The notes under the pieces: model-generated
Database searches by the model: none
Told to the model about the DNA's origin: nothing
The model's input: the letters and a program-made list of their open reading frames with translations, nothing else
Shown: positions 56,171-64,000 of the stretch, piece after piece
Layout: the number at the start of each line of letters is the position of its first letter
Position numbering within the stretch: the first letter of the stretch is position 1
Position numbers and translations under genes: made by a program
Origin: an uncultured Clostridia bacterium
GTDB taxonomy: Bacteria > Bacillota > Clostridia > TANB77 > CAG-508
Reading direction: 5' to 3'
DNA: 64,000 nt
Assembly: GCA_944388805.1 (NCBI GenBank)
Contig: CALXKE010000005.1
Span: 24,076 to 88,075, forward strand

Positions 56171-57214
56171 ATGAAAATAAAATTAGGACTTATTTTTGGA
56201 GGTATGTCAACAGAAAATGAAGTTTCTGTTATGTCGGCAAATTCTATTTTAAAAAATTTAGATAAGAACAAATATGAGATTTTTCCAATATATATTTCAA
56301 AAAGTGGAGAATGGTATCAATATGATAATTTAGAAAATATTGAGATTAATGAAAATATGCAGTATATGAAAAAATTAGAAGATATAATGGGATATTTACA
56401 AAGTTTAGATGTCCTTTTCCCAGTATTACATGGACTATATGGAGAAGATGGAACCATCCAAGGATTATTTGAAATATTAAAAAAACCATATGTTGGATGT
56501 GGTGTTTTAGCATCAAGTGTGGGAATGGATAAAGCTTATACAAAAGTTATTTTTGATAAAGCAAATATTCGTCAAGCTCCATACATATATTTAAAAAAAT
56601 ATAAAGACCAATATACATATATTGATAAAGATTTTAATGAGAAAAAAGTCTCTTTGGAAGAGGCAGCAGATATCGTTGAAAAAGAAATTGATTTTCCAGT
56701 ATTTATAAAACCAGCAAATTCTGGTTCAAGTGTAGGAATTAATAAAGCGAAAAATAAAGAAGAATTAAAAAAATATATAGAATATGCAGGAAAGTTTGAT
56801 AAGAAGATTTTGATAGAAAAAGGGATTGGTGGAAAAGAGGTAGAATGTGCAGTACTTGGTAATGATGATGTAATGGCATCTTGCGTAGGAGAAATAAAAC
56901 CTGCCGATGAATTTTATAGCTATGATGCAAAATATCAAAATGAAGATTCAAAGACATTGATTCCAGCAAATATAGATGAAGAAGTTTCAAATAAAATCAG
57001 GAAATTAGCAATAAAAGCATTTAAAGCAATTGATGGAAAAGGTTTATCAAGAGTAGATTTTTTTGTAGAAGATAAAACAAATCAAATTTATATTAATGAA
57101 ATCAATACATTGCCAGGATTTACAAAGATAAGTATGTATCCGAAATTATTTGAAGCTGAAGGAATACAGTATAATTACTTGTTAGACAAATTAATAAATT
57201 TGGCACAAGAATAA
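56171..57214 (+). CDS. ddl: D-alanine-D-alanine ligase
   Basis: 347 residues. ATP-grasp fold with LIFGGMSTENEVSVMSA at the start, LHGLYGEDGTIQG, the KPANSGSSVG loop and the metal-binding NEINTLPGFT near the C-terminus. It makes D-Ala-D-Ala for MurF, coded 26 bases upstream, so the two form an operon. AGGAGAGG precedes the ATG. Complete, normal length. Confidence 0.97.
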   Translation: MKIKLGLIFGGMSTENEVSVMSANSILKNLDKNKYEIFPIYISKSGEWYQYDNLENIEINENMQYMKKLEDIMGYLQSLDVLFPVLHGLYGEDGTIQGLFEILKKPYVGCGVLASSVGMDKAYTKVIFDKANIRQAPYIYLKKYKDQYTYIDKDFNEKKVSLEEAADIVEKEIDFPVFIKPANSGSSVGINKAKNKEELKKYIEYAGKFDKKILIEKGIGGKEVECAVLGNDDVMASCVGEIKPADEFYSYDAKYQNEDSKTLIPANIDEEVSNKIRKLAIKAFKAIDGKGLSRVDFFVEDKTNQIYINEINTLPGFTKISMYPKLFEAEGIQYNYLLDKLINLAQE

Positions 57215-57246
57215 CTGTAACTGAAAATTACAATTCAGTTACAGTT
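57213..57246 (+). terminator. hairpin at the end of ddl
   Basis: A perfect 13-bp stem (57213-57225 with 57234-57246) overlapping the ddl stop codon; no strong T run follows. Confidence 0.55.
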
Positions 57247-57254
57247 TAGACATG

Positions 57255-57469
57255 AATGCTAGAATGGGGTACATATATATTAGTTTTTCATACCTTGTGT
57301 GTCGCAACCACTTATGTTAAAAGATAAATTTTAGATAGTCTTAAATAAATTTAATTCTATCTAAAATTATTTTCAACGAAAGAAGGTTGCTCCAATCGCA
57401 CTCGCCATCGCTCGTTTGGTCGCTTACGCGGTATTTTAAACTAATATATATGTACCCCATTCTAGCATT
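57255..57469. repeat. palindromic MITE-like element, family D
   Basis: Perfect 32-bp inverted repeats (57255-57286 and 57438-57469) starting AATGCTAGAATGGGG flank about 150 bases, including a locally GC-rich patch (57390-57430). Weaker pairing continues outward. A related patch (GCTTACGTGGTGTTTC) occurs after dnaX near 47493. It fills most of the 370-base gap between ddl and the DnaJ-like gene. Confidence 0.85.
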
Positions 57470-57507
57470 TAGCTCTGAATCGTAACACAATTCATAAATT
57501 GTGTAAT

Positions 57508-57537
57508 AAAAAATCCATAAAAGTATGGATTTTTTTC
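57508..57537 (+). terminator. intrinsic terminator
   Basis: AAATCCATA (57511-57519) pairs with TATGGATTT (57524-57532), followed by a T run. Confidence 0.75.
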
Positions 57538-57584
57538 ATTTTTATGATATAATAGAAACACCTGATTATAGGGGAGGATGTCAA

Positions 57585-58460
57585 ATGATTTTTAAAGATT
57601 ATTATAAAATTTTGGGGCTAGAAACAAGTAGAGTTTCTATTGATGAAATAAAATTAGCATATCGAAATGCTGCTAAAAAATATCATCCAGATGTCAATGT
57701 AGGAGATAGTTTAGCAGAAGAACGTATAAAAGATATAAATGAAGCATATAGAGTTTTATCTGTACCAAGTTCTAAAAGAAAATATGATAGAATATGGAAT
57801 TCACATCATTTGGTCAATAAGAAATTTAACATGAAAGGTAAAGATTCTATTGTAAAAATGTTTTTTGGAAATATCAAGCAAAACCAAGAGGAAAAAAGAG
57901 AACAGAAAAATAAAGAGCCGCTAAGAGGAGAAAATGTTGAAACAGAAATTAATACCACAATATATGAAGCATTTAATGGTTCAGATAAAAAAATATCCTT
58001 AAGAACGATTGATGGGAAAATGAAAACATTTACAGTATCGATTCCTCAAGGGATAAGAGATGGAGAAAAAATAAGACTAATCGGTCAAGGTAAGCCAGGA
58101 ATCAATGGTGGTAAAAATGGGGATTTATTCATAAAAATCAACATAAAGAATGACAAAAGATTTAAATTACAAGGTTGTGATATGTATACAGACTTATTAA
58201 TCTCTCCATGGGAAGCAGCTTTAGGAACAAGAGTGAATATTCAGTCCATTGATGAGGAAACAAAAGTATATATTCCGCAAGGAATACAAAGTGGAGAAAA
58301 AATCCGAATACCAGGAAAAGGCTATAAAGACGGAAAAGGATCAAGAGGAGACTTAATTGCAGAAGTGAAAATCATGGTACCTAAAAAGTTAACCAATGAA
58401 GAAAAGAAAATATTTGAAGAATTAAATAGTGTATCAATCTTTAATCCAAGGAAGGACTAA
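57585..58460 (+). CDS. DnaJ-like cochaperone without zinc finger (CbpA type)
   Basis: 291 residues from ATG 57585, preceded by GGGGAGG. The J domain (about 1-70) has HPD in KKYHPDVNVG; after a charged linker come the two C-terminal beta domains (FTVSIPQGIRDGEKIRL and VYIPQGIQSGEKIRIPGKG), as in type II Hsp40 proteins. It presents substrates to DnaK. It lacks the cysteine-rich zinc domain, so it is not the main DnaJ. TATAAT near 57547 may be its -10 box. Confidence 0.9.
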   Translation: MIFKDYYKILGLETSRVSIDEIKLAYRNAAKKYHPDVNVGDSLAEERIKDINEAYRVLSVPSSKRKYDRIWNSHHLVNKKFNMKGKDSIVKMFFGNIKQNQEEKREQKNKEPLRGENVETEINTTIYEAFNGSDKKISLRTIDGKMKTFTVSIPQGIRDGEKIRLIGQGKPGINGGKNGDLFIKINIKNDKRFKLQGCDMYTDLLISPWEAALGTRVNIQSIDEETKVYIPQGIQSGEKIRIPGKGYKDGKGSRGDLIAEVKIMVPKKLTNEEKKIFEELNSVSIFNPRKD

Positions 58461-58491
58461 GAAAAAAGTACATATTTACATAAAATATATA

Positions 58492-58520
58492 TTGACAATA
58501 TATGTATTTTCATGTAAAAT
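58492..58520 (+). promoter_or_regulatory. sigma-A promoter of the coupling-protein operon
   Basis: TTGACA at 58492-58497 and TAAAAT at 58515-58520, 17-base spacer, about 75 bases before the first gene. Confidence 0.75.
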
Positions 58521-58594
58521 AAATAGTGGATGTTATATAAAATAAAACAAATGACAAGCTATGGATTAAAAAACATAGAAACGGAGGGAAAAAA

Positions 58595-59119
58595 ATGGAG
58601 ACATGGGAAGGAAAGAGCTTTAGCATTACAGATCCAAAGGGAGTAAATACAGTCATCTATCAAATCGTTAAAACTCCAAAAGAATTGATAAAGGAATATC
58701 CTAAATATGTTTTAGAAAGATTAGAGTCAACAAATGAAATAAGAGGAGATATGACAAGAAAAACCTTTTATGTGGATTTTCCATCAGTAGATCAAGATGA
58801 ATTGGTTATATTGTCTTTTGGAAAAGATAGAGTTGTTGTTAATACTGCTATTTTGGAAGGTAATAAAGTTTCTATCAGTAAAAAACCAATGCCTTTGAAA
58901 TTTGATAGTATATATTCAGAAAATGAAACAGAAATTAAAGATTTTAAGTATACGCCAAATTTAAAGAGACCAATATGTGTCATTGACCCAGAAACGACAG
59001 AAGAAATCAAACCTGTACTTTATTTCGATGAGAAAACAAATGAAGTAAAAGGAAAATGTAAGTTGAAACCAAACAAACCTTATTTTGCCTTTGAAATCAA
59101 GGACAAAAAAGAGGATTAA
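58595..59119 (+). CDS. unknown protein in the VirD4 operon
   Basis: 174 residues, soluble, no signal peptide, mixed alpha/beta with a beta-rich C-terminal half (PICVIDPETTEEIKPVLYF). GGAGGG lies upstream of the ATG. It is first in an operon with another unknown gene and the VirD4-type coupling protein, and the spacing (14 bases to the next gene) suggests cotranslation. By position it may be a substrate adaptor or chaperone for the coupling protein; the sequence itself does not show this. Confidence 0.7.
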   Translation: METWEGKSFSITDPKGVNTVIYQIVKTPKELIKEYPKYVLERLESTNEIRGDMTRKTFYVDFPSVDQDELVILSFGKDRVVVNTAILEGNKVSISKKPMPLKFDSIYSENETEIKDFKYTPNLKRPICVIDPETTEEIKPVLYFDEKTNEVKGKCKLKPNKPYFAFEIKDKKED

Positions 59120-59133
59120 GGAGGAAAGTTTAA

Positions 59134-59502
59134 ATGAATAATCCAGGAGCAAATAGAAATTTAAGTTCCGAAAGAGAAGTATTAAGATGTTGTATCATTG
59201 TACAAAGAGTTGAAAAGGAACTTCAAAATAAAACAGACAAACGAATTGATGCCAAAGAACATGGACAAACAGATATCGGGGAAGGAAGAATAGAAGGACA
59301 AGTAATAGATACAACAGCTGGAAATATAACAAATATCTTAGAAGATGATGGAACAATGACAAGAAGAGTAGAAAAAGGACCAGTTATAAAATCAGCTAAA
59401 CTTCCAAAAGATATTAAAAGTATGAAAAGATTACAAGACGTAAGAAATAAGAAAAAATTGGAAGCTAGAAGACAAGATAAGGATAATGATAAAGAGATAT
59501 AA
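59134..59502 (+). CDS. unknown small charged protein in the VirD4 operon
   Basis: 122 residues, hydrophilic, with a helical start (EREVLRCCIIVQRVEKEL), a Gly/Thr/Asp-rich middle and a strongly basic C-terminal helix (SMKRLQDVRNKKKLEARR). No membrane segment. AAGGAGG precedes the ATG. It lies between the operon's first gene and virD4 (16 bases before the latter). The basic tail could bind nucleic acid or the coupling protein; this is a guess. No family recognised. Confidence 0.7.
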   Translation: MNNPGANRNLSSEREVLRCCIIVQRVEKELQNKTDKRIDAKEHGQTDIGEGRIEGQVIDTTAGNITNILEDDGTMTRRVEKGPVIKSAKLPKDIKSMKRLQDVRNKKKLEARRQDKDNDKEI

Positions 59503-59518
59503 ACAAAAGAGTAGGTGA

Positions 59519-61571
59519 ATGAATGTGAATTACAAAATTGAAGGCGCAATCAGAAGAAATAGAACAAATTTTATAATTTTTGCAATACTATGGATATTTA
59601 TAGCCATAGTATTTGTTACGCCTATTGCACATAGCATGTTTCAGGCAAATGCGAGTGGACAATTTGATTTAGCAATGTTTATTGAAACATTTGGATCTTG
59701 TATAACACATCCACTTAGCACATTAGGAACGGTATTAACAGAAGGTGCTATGGGAAATTATTTTTCAACTTTAATTGTTGTCACGATTTTCTATTCTGTA
59801 TTTTTCTTTATAGGATTTGTGAGATCAGCTCCTAAAAACGAATTTTCTGATATAGAACATGGATCTAGTGATTGGAGTCAAAGAGGAGAACAATATCAAA
59901 TATTAAGCAAAAATAAAGGAATTATTTTAGCAGAAAACAATTATTTACCAGTTGATAAAAGAGGAAACGTAAATGTTCTAGTAGTTGGACGGATCAGGAT
60001 CTGGTAAATCAGCATCATATTCAATTCCAAATGCTTATCAAATGTTAGGATCTTATGTTTTTACAGACCCTAAAGGAGAACTATATGATAGAACAGCAGG
60101 ATACTTAAAGGCACACGGATATAAAATTAAAGTATTAAACTTAGTAAGACCAGAATATAGTGATGGATATAATCCATTAATGCATATATCATCAGGGTTA
60201 GATGTTGATGTTATTGCGAATACGATTATAAAAGGACAAAAATCAGAAGGTGGAAGTTCAGATCCATTCTGGGATGACTCTGCAGAAATGTTACTAAAAG
60301 CCTTAATTTATTATTTATTAGCAACCAGACCGGAAGAAGAACAAAATTTAGCTAGTTGTGCAGAATTGGTTAGGGCAGCAAATACAAACGGAGGAAACAA
60401 CCTTCTTACAGAATTAATGAGTCAATTACCATATGACCATCCAGCAAGAATGAACTATAAATCTATTGAAATTGCACCAGAAAAAACTTATAGCTCAATC
60501 TTGAGTTCATTGCAATCTAAGCTTGGTAAATTTGATTCAAAAGAAATTGCAGAACTAACTTCAACAGATACCATTAATTTTGAAGAAATAGGAAATGAAA
60601 AAACAGCCGTATATGTTATATCATCAGATACGCATACAGCGTATGATTTCTTATTAACCATATTCTTTGCGCAGATGATACAACAATTATATGATTATGC
60701 AGACCAAAATGGTGGAGCACTAAAAGAACAAACATTTTTCATATTAGATGAGTTTGCGAATATTGGTAAAATACCAGATTTTGATAAAAAGATTTCTACT
60801 TCTAGAAGTAGAAAAATATCATTTAGCGTTATTTTACAAAATATAGACCAATTAGAAGCAGTATATGAAAAATCATATGAAACCATCATGGGTAACTGTG
60901 ATACACATGTATTCTTAGGAAGTAACTCATATAAAACAGTAGAATATTTCTCAAAAGCTTTGGGAGAAAAGACGATTGAAAGAGATAGTATATCGATTAA
61001 TAGAGATAGACAAAACTGGAAAACAGGAAAGAGCGTATCAGACCAAGTAATGGCAAGGGCATTGATGACACCAGATGAATTGAGAAGAATGGATAATGAT
61101 TTATGTATTATTTATGAAAAAGGAATCAAGCCTGTAAAAGCTCAAAAATTCTATTATTTCAAACATCCAATGGCAAAAGAAATGAAGAGATTAGAGATTA
61201 GCCATAATGACATTGGTGAAATCGAAAGAGGAACGTGGAGAAAATACAATCCATATAATCCTTATGTGCCAGAAGATGAGAAAAAAGAAAAAGTAGATAG
61301 TTTAAAAGTAGAATCTTTAGATGATTTATTTGATGATGAACCATCAAAAGAAGAAAAGAAAGATGAAACAAAACAAGCGACTGAGCAACCAAATATGCAG
61401 TCAGAAAAAAACACACAAAAACAGGAAAATACTTTAGACTTGAATAGCTTTGATGAAGCGCCAGTGTTGCCACAAGAACCAGATAAAGATGATGATGATA
61501 TATATGATTTACAAAAAGAATTGGAAGCTAAATTTGATGAATTATTTGGTCCAATAAATGAAGATGATTAA
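59519..61571 (+). CDS. virD4: VirD4/TraG-type coupling ATPase, split by +1 frameshift at CGG
   Basis: Merged length about 683 residues, normal for the family. Two N-terminal membrane helices (about 17-38 and 78-103), then the ATPase. The first frame breaks inside the P-loop: NVLVVG, then CGG (59990-59992). Skipping its C gives GGSGSGKSASYSIPNAYQM, the exact family motif (157-164). Downstream are FTDPKGELYD, Walker B FFILDEFANIG and ISFSVILQNIDQL, all typical. A low-complexity acidic C-terminal tail follows (from about 580). The protein recruits substrates to a type IV channel; it is probably the partner of the VirB genes at 1.8-16 kb. ATG 59519 or GTG 59525 may be the start. Confidence 0.9.
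59990..59992 (+). other. CGG codon at the virD4 frame break
   Basis: Zero frame reads GGA CGG ATC. Skipping the C gives GGA, then GGA TCA GGA TCT GGT AAA TCA, which restores the Walker A motif. Confidence 0.8.
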
Positions 61572-61578
61572 AATTTAT

Positions 61579-61650
61579 AAAAACTATATTTCTTAATTTA
61601 GGAAATATAGTTTTTTTGTGGTATAGGAAAAATTACTTTTCCTATACCAC
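61579..61650 (+). terminator. terminator followed by a second palindrome
   Basis: The 14-bp stem 61579-61592 with 61602-61615 is followed by T. A second 14-bp stem (61618-61631 with 61637-61650) carries the TATAGGAAAA hairpin type also seen at 47983 and 62966. The rest of the gap to 61842 shows nothing else. Confidence 0.8.
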
Positions 61651-61842
61651 AAAAAAACAACATTAATATCTATTTAAAGCTGTGAATTGTAACGAATAGT
61701 TACAGAATACCAAAAAAATTTTCGCTTAACTATTGAAAAAAAATAATAATTAAGATACAATCATAATTACAAAGAAAATATGGGCATTGGAATCAGATTT
61801 GTTTGGTTCTAATGGAACTAGGAAAAGAGGAAAAAAGAAAAT

Positions 61843-62925
61843 ATGAAATTTGTACATATAGCAGATATACACTTTGATAGTCCATTTATAAATTTATCAG
61901 ATAGAGATAACTTAGGGGATATCAAAAGGTTAGAACAAAGAAAAGTTTTTAAAAAAGTAATTGAATATATAAAGGAAAATAATATAGATTTTCTATTTAT
62001 TGTAGGGGATTTGTATGAACATCAATATATCAGAAAATCAACAATAGAATATATAAATGGATTATTTAAAGAAATCCCAAATACAAAAATATATATTAGT
62101 CCAGGAAATCATGATCCATATATCAAAAATTCTTATTATAGTCAATTTCAGTGGAATGATAATGTGCATATATTTTCATCAAAAATTGAAAAGATAGCAT
62201 TAGAAAATGTTGATATATATGGATATGGATTTGATGATTTTTATTGTACAGATTGTGGAATCGAAAATTTAGAAATTGAGGATAAAAACAAACGCAATAT
62301 ATTGGTAATTCACAGTACTATTGATGGAGCGAATTTAGAGGAAAAACAATATAATTCTATTCCTAGAAAACTACTAGAAGAAAAAGGATTTGATTATGTA
62401 GCAACTGGACATATTCATAAGTTAGATTATCATACATATGAAAATCAAAAAATTGTGTATCCTGGCTCTCTAATTTCATTAGGGTTTGACGAATTAGGAG
62501 AACATGGAATGATTGTAGGAGAAATCGATGAAAATAAAACACTAAAAACACAATTTATTCCTTTAAGTGAAGATAATTTTGAAGAAATAGAATTTGATGT
62601 AACAGATATTATCTCTAAAGATGAATTAATTGAGAAAATTAATGATTTAGAAATAGCGGATAATCAACTAATAAAAATCATATTAACTGGCAAAAGAAAT
62701 TTTGAAATAAATAAATATGAAATATATAAATTATTAACAAATGAAAGAATCATAAAAATAAAAGACCATACCAAAATTCAATATGATTTAGAGAAAATAG
62801 CAAATAATTATACATTAAAAGGATTATTTGCAAAAGAAGTATTAAAAGAAAAGGAAAATGCAGGTGAAGAAGAATTAGAAATCATAGAAAAAGCTGTTGA
62901 AATTGCTTTTGAGGCATTGGAATAA
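61843..62925 (+). CDS. SbcD/YhaO-like metallophosphoesterase
   Basis: 360 residues. The calcineurin-type metal motifs are DIHFDSP (8-14), GDLYEH (about 55), GNHDPY (about 90), HSTIDG and GHIHKLDYH. This is the Mre11/SbcD family nuclease; with the SbcC/YhaN-like ATPase coded next it trims and processes DNA ends. The length and short C-terminal domain are closer to YhaO than to SbcD. The ATG follows a GGAAAAGAGG-type ribosome site. Confidence 0.9.
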   Translation: MKFVHIADIHFDSPFINLSDRDNLGDIKRLEQRKVFKKVIEYIKENNIDFLFIVGDLYEHQYIRKSTIEYINGLFKEIPNTKIYISPGNHDPYIKNSYYSQFQWNDNVHIFSSKIEKIALENVDIYGYGFDDFYCTDCGIENLEIEDKNKRNILVIHSTIDGANLEEKQYNSIPRKLLEEKGFDYVATGHIHKLDYHTYENQKIVYPGSLISLGFDELGEHGMIVGEIDENKTLKTQFIPLSEDNFEEIEFDVTDIISKDELIEKINDLEIADNQLIKIILTGKRNFEINKYEIYKLLTNERIIKIKDHTKIQYDLEKIANNYTLKGLFAKEVLKEKENAGEEELEIIEKAVEIAFEALE

Positions 62926-62965
62926 GAAAAATCTATATAAAGTCAAGATGAAAAGCTGATTTTTC

Positions 62966-63124
62966 TTGTTGAATAGGAAAAATTGCTTTTTCCTATACAA
63001 GAACGTCGCTTCGCTCTAGTGATTGCACACAAATTTTACTAGCGTAAAATTTGGCGCCGAACAATGACGCGGGCTTTGAAATGTTATGAACAGAAAAAAT
63101 GTTTAAGATAGCCCGCTATTGTTC
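62966..63124 (-). repeat. hairpin plus dispersed repeat R, copy 2
   Basis: 62966-63001 is a TAGGAAAAA hairpin of the type seen at 47983 and 61618. 62993-63039 is an inverted copy of 38128-38174 (47 bases, 4 differences), and 63110-63124 is the complement of 38073-38087. Copy 2 holds an additional inverted pair (63059-63075 with 63110-63124). Confidence 0.75.
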
Positions 63125-63152
63125 TACAATAACGAAAGGAATGATAGAAAGA

Positions 63153-64000
63153 GTGAAAATTCAAAAATTAAAGATAAATGCTTATGGAAAACTAAAAGAT
63201 AAAGAAATCGAATTTAAAGATAATATAAATCTGATTTATGGCAAAAATGAAGCTGGAAAGTCTACTATATTAACTTTTATAGTCAATATGTTATATGGTA
63301 TTTCAAAAAATAAAAATGGAAAAACATATTCCGATTTTGAAAAATATAAACCATGGAATCAAGAAGATTTCTCAGGAAAATTAGAATATGCATTAGATAA
63401 CAAAGAAACATTTGAAGTATTTAGAGATTTTAAAAAGAAAAATCCTCAAATATTTAATGAAAAAAAAGAAGATATTTCTAAACAATTTAATATAGATAAA
63501 TCAAAAGGAAATGAATTTTTTTATGAACAAACAAAAATGGATGAAAAATTATTTTTATCTACAATTGTGGTTAATCAAGAACAGGTGAAATTAGAAAAAA
63601 GTGAACAAAATATATTAATACAAAAAATTGCTAATTTAGTAGGAACTGGAGAAGATAATGTTTCTTATAAACGAGCAATCGATAGAATTAATAGAAGACA
63701 ATTAGGAGAAATAGGAACTGAAAGGTCTAGGGAAAAACCACTAAATAGACTATTAAGAGAAAATCAAAATCTGGAAGAAGAAAAAAAAGAATTAGAAAAA
63801 TATAAAAATACAAAATATGAAATTGAAGAAAATAAAAAAAATCTATCGGAAAAATATTCAAATTTAGAAATAAAATTAGAATATTTAAATAAAATAAAAA
63901 AAATATTAGAAGAAGAAAAAATTGAAAATGAAAAAATAAAAATAAAAGAAAATATTAAAAATGAAAATGATAAAAAAATAAATTTAAATAAAAAAGAAAT
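63153..64000 (+). CDS. SbcC/YhaN-like ATPase, 5' part
   Basis: The frame is open to the window edge (282 residues seen). It begins KIQKLKINAYGKLKDKE, with the Walker A motif YGKNEAGKST and then a long coiled coil rich in Glu and Lys, as in AAA_23-type SMC-like ATPases. Together with the upstream nuclease gene it forms an SbcCD/YhaON-like DNA end-processing pair. GTG 63153 is preferred because AAAGGA ends 12 bases before it; an ATG at 63141 directly abuts that site. The C-terminal half lies outside the window. Confidence 0.85.
   Translation, partial: MKIQKLKINAYGKLKDKEIEFKDNINLIYGKNEAGKSTILTFIVNMLYGISKNKNGKTYSDFEKYKPWNQEDFSGKLEYALDNKETFEVFRDFKKKNPQIFNEKKEDISKQFNIDKSKGNEFFYEQTKMDEKLFLSTIVVNQEQVKLEKSEQNILIQKIANLVGTGEDNVSYKRAIDRINRRQLGEIGTERSREKPLNRLLRENQNLEEEKKELEKYKNTKYEIEENKKNLSEKYSNLEIKLEYLNKIKKILEEEKIENEKIKIKENIKNENDKKINLNKKE

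Noticed and set aside
57215-57584. Riboswitch or T-box leader upstream of the DnaJ-like gene
   Set aside because: The structure is explained by a palindromic element with 32-bp ends and a terminator; no riboswitch core sequence is visible.

Overview
The window is very AT-rich, gene-dense DNA from a spore-forming, low-GC Gram-positive bacterium of the Clostridia type. Sporulation and germination genes are scattered through it (GerM-domain protein, SpmA/SpmB, SpoIIR, SleB/YpeB, an alpha/beta-type SASP). Two Firmicutes-typical gene orders are conserved: trmN6-rsmI-abrB and tadA-SRP RNA-dnaX-ybaB-recR. Promoters are of the sigma-A type with 17-18 base spacers. I see no integrase, relaxase, transposase gene or prophage block. 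The lineage resembles uncultured gut Clostridia, but I cannot name it from sequence alone.

Layout. 0.1-1.6 kb: membrane glycosyltransferase-like protein. 1.8-16.0 kb: a type IV secretion locus with four VirB2-like pilins, a PrgI/VirB3-like protein, a VirB4-N-like protein, the VirB4 ATPase, VirB6, two NTF2-like (VirB8-like) proteins and a 1175-residue multidomain wall hydrolase. 16.0-35.0 kb: housekeeping and sporulation genes (J-domain protein, giant 2-hydroxyacyl-CoA dehydratase activase-like protein, rRNA/tRNA methylases, abrB, spmAB, rlmH, walJ, murA, spoIIR, a UDP-sugar pyrophosphorylase and phosphoglucomutase pair, ttcA-like). 35.1-43.1 kb: a compact type VII secretion (ESX/Ess-like) locus with a tandem WXG100 protein, two helical proteins, EssC and an EsaB-like protein. 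43.3-48.8 kb: tRNA-Arg(CCT), tadA, SRP RNA, dnaX, ybaB, recR. 48.8-58.5 kb: lipid glycosyltransferase, sleB-ypeB, VanW-domain protein, SASP, murF-ddl and a DnaJ-like protein. 58.6-61.6 kb: a separate operon for the VirD4-type coupling protein with two unknown proteins. 61.8-64.0 kb: an SbcD/YhaO-like nuclease and the 5' part of an SbcC/YhaN-like ATPase.

The strongest unusual signal is recoding. Four otherwise full-length conserved genes (virB6, walJ, essC, virD4) are each split by a +1 frameshift. In all four the zero-frame codon at the break is CGG, and removing its C restores the family sequence with a GGN glycine codon. Reading every gene in the window by eye, I found only one other in-frame CGG (codon 5 of an unknown gene at 43447). 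This suggests that CGG is not read as an ordinary arginine codon here and is tied to +1 frameshifting. Sequencing or assembly error is the main alternative.

Other notable items are a large family of paired palindromic intergenic elements, a 25-residue hydrophobic peptide gene with a type I toxin-like layout, a beta-lactamase-like domain without its catalytic serines inside the secretion-system wall hydrolase, and secretion machines for both type IV and type VII systems in one neighbourhood.
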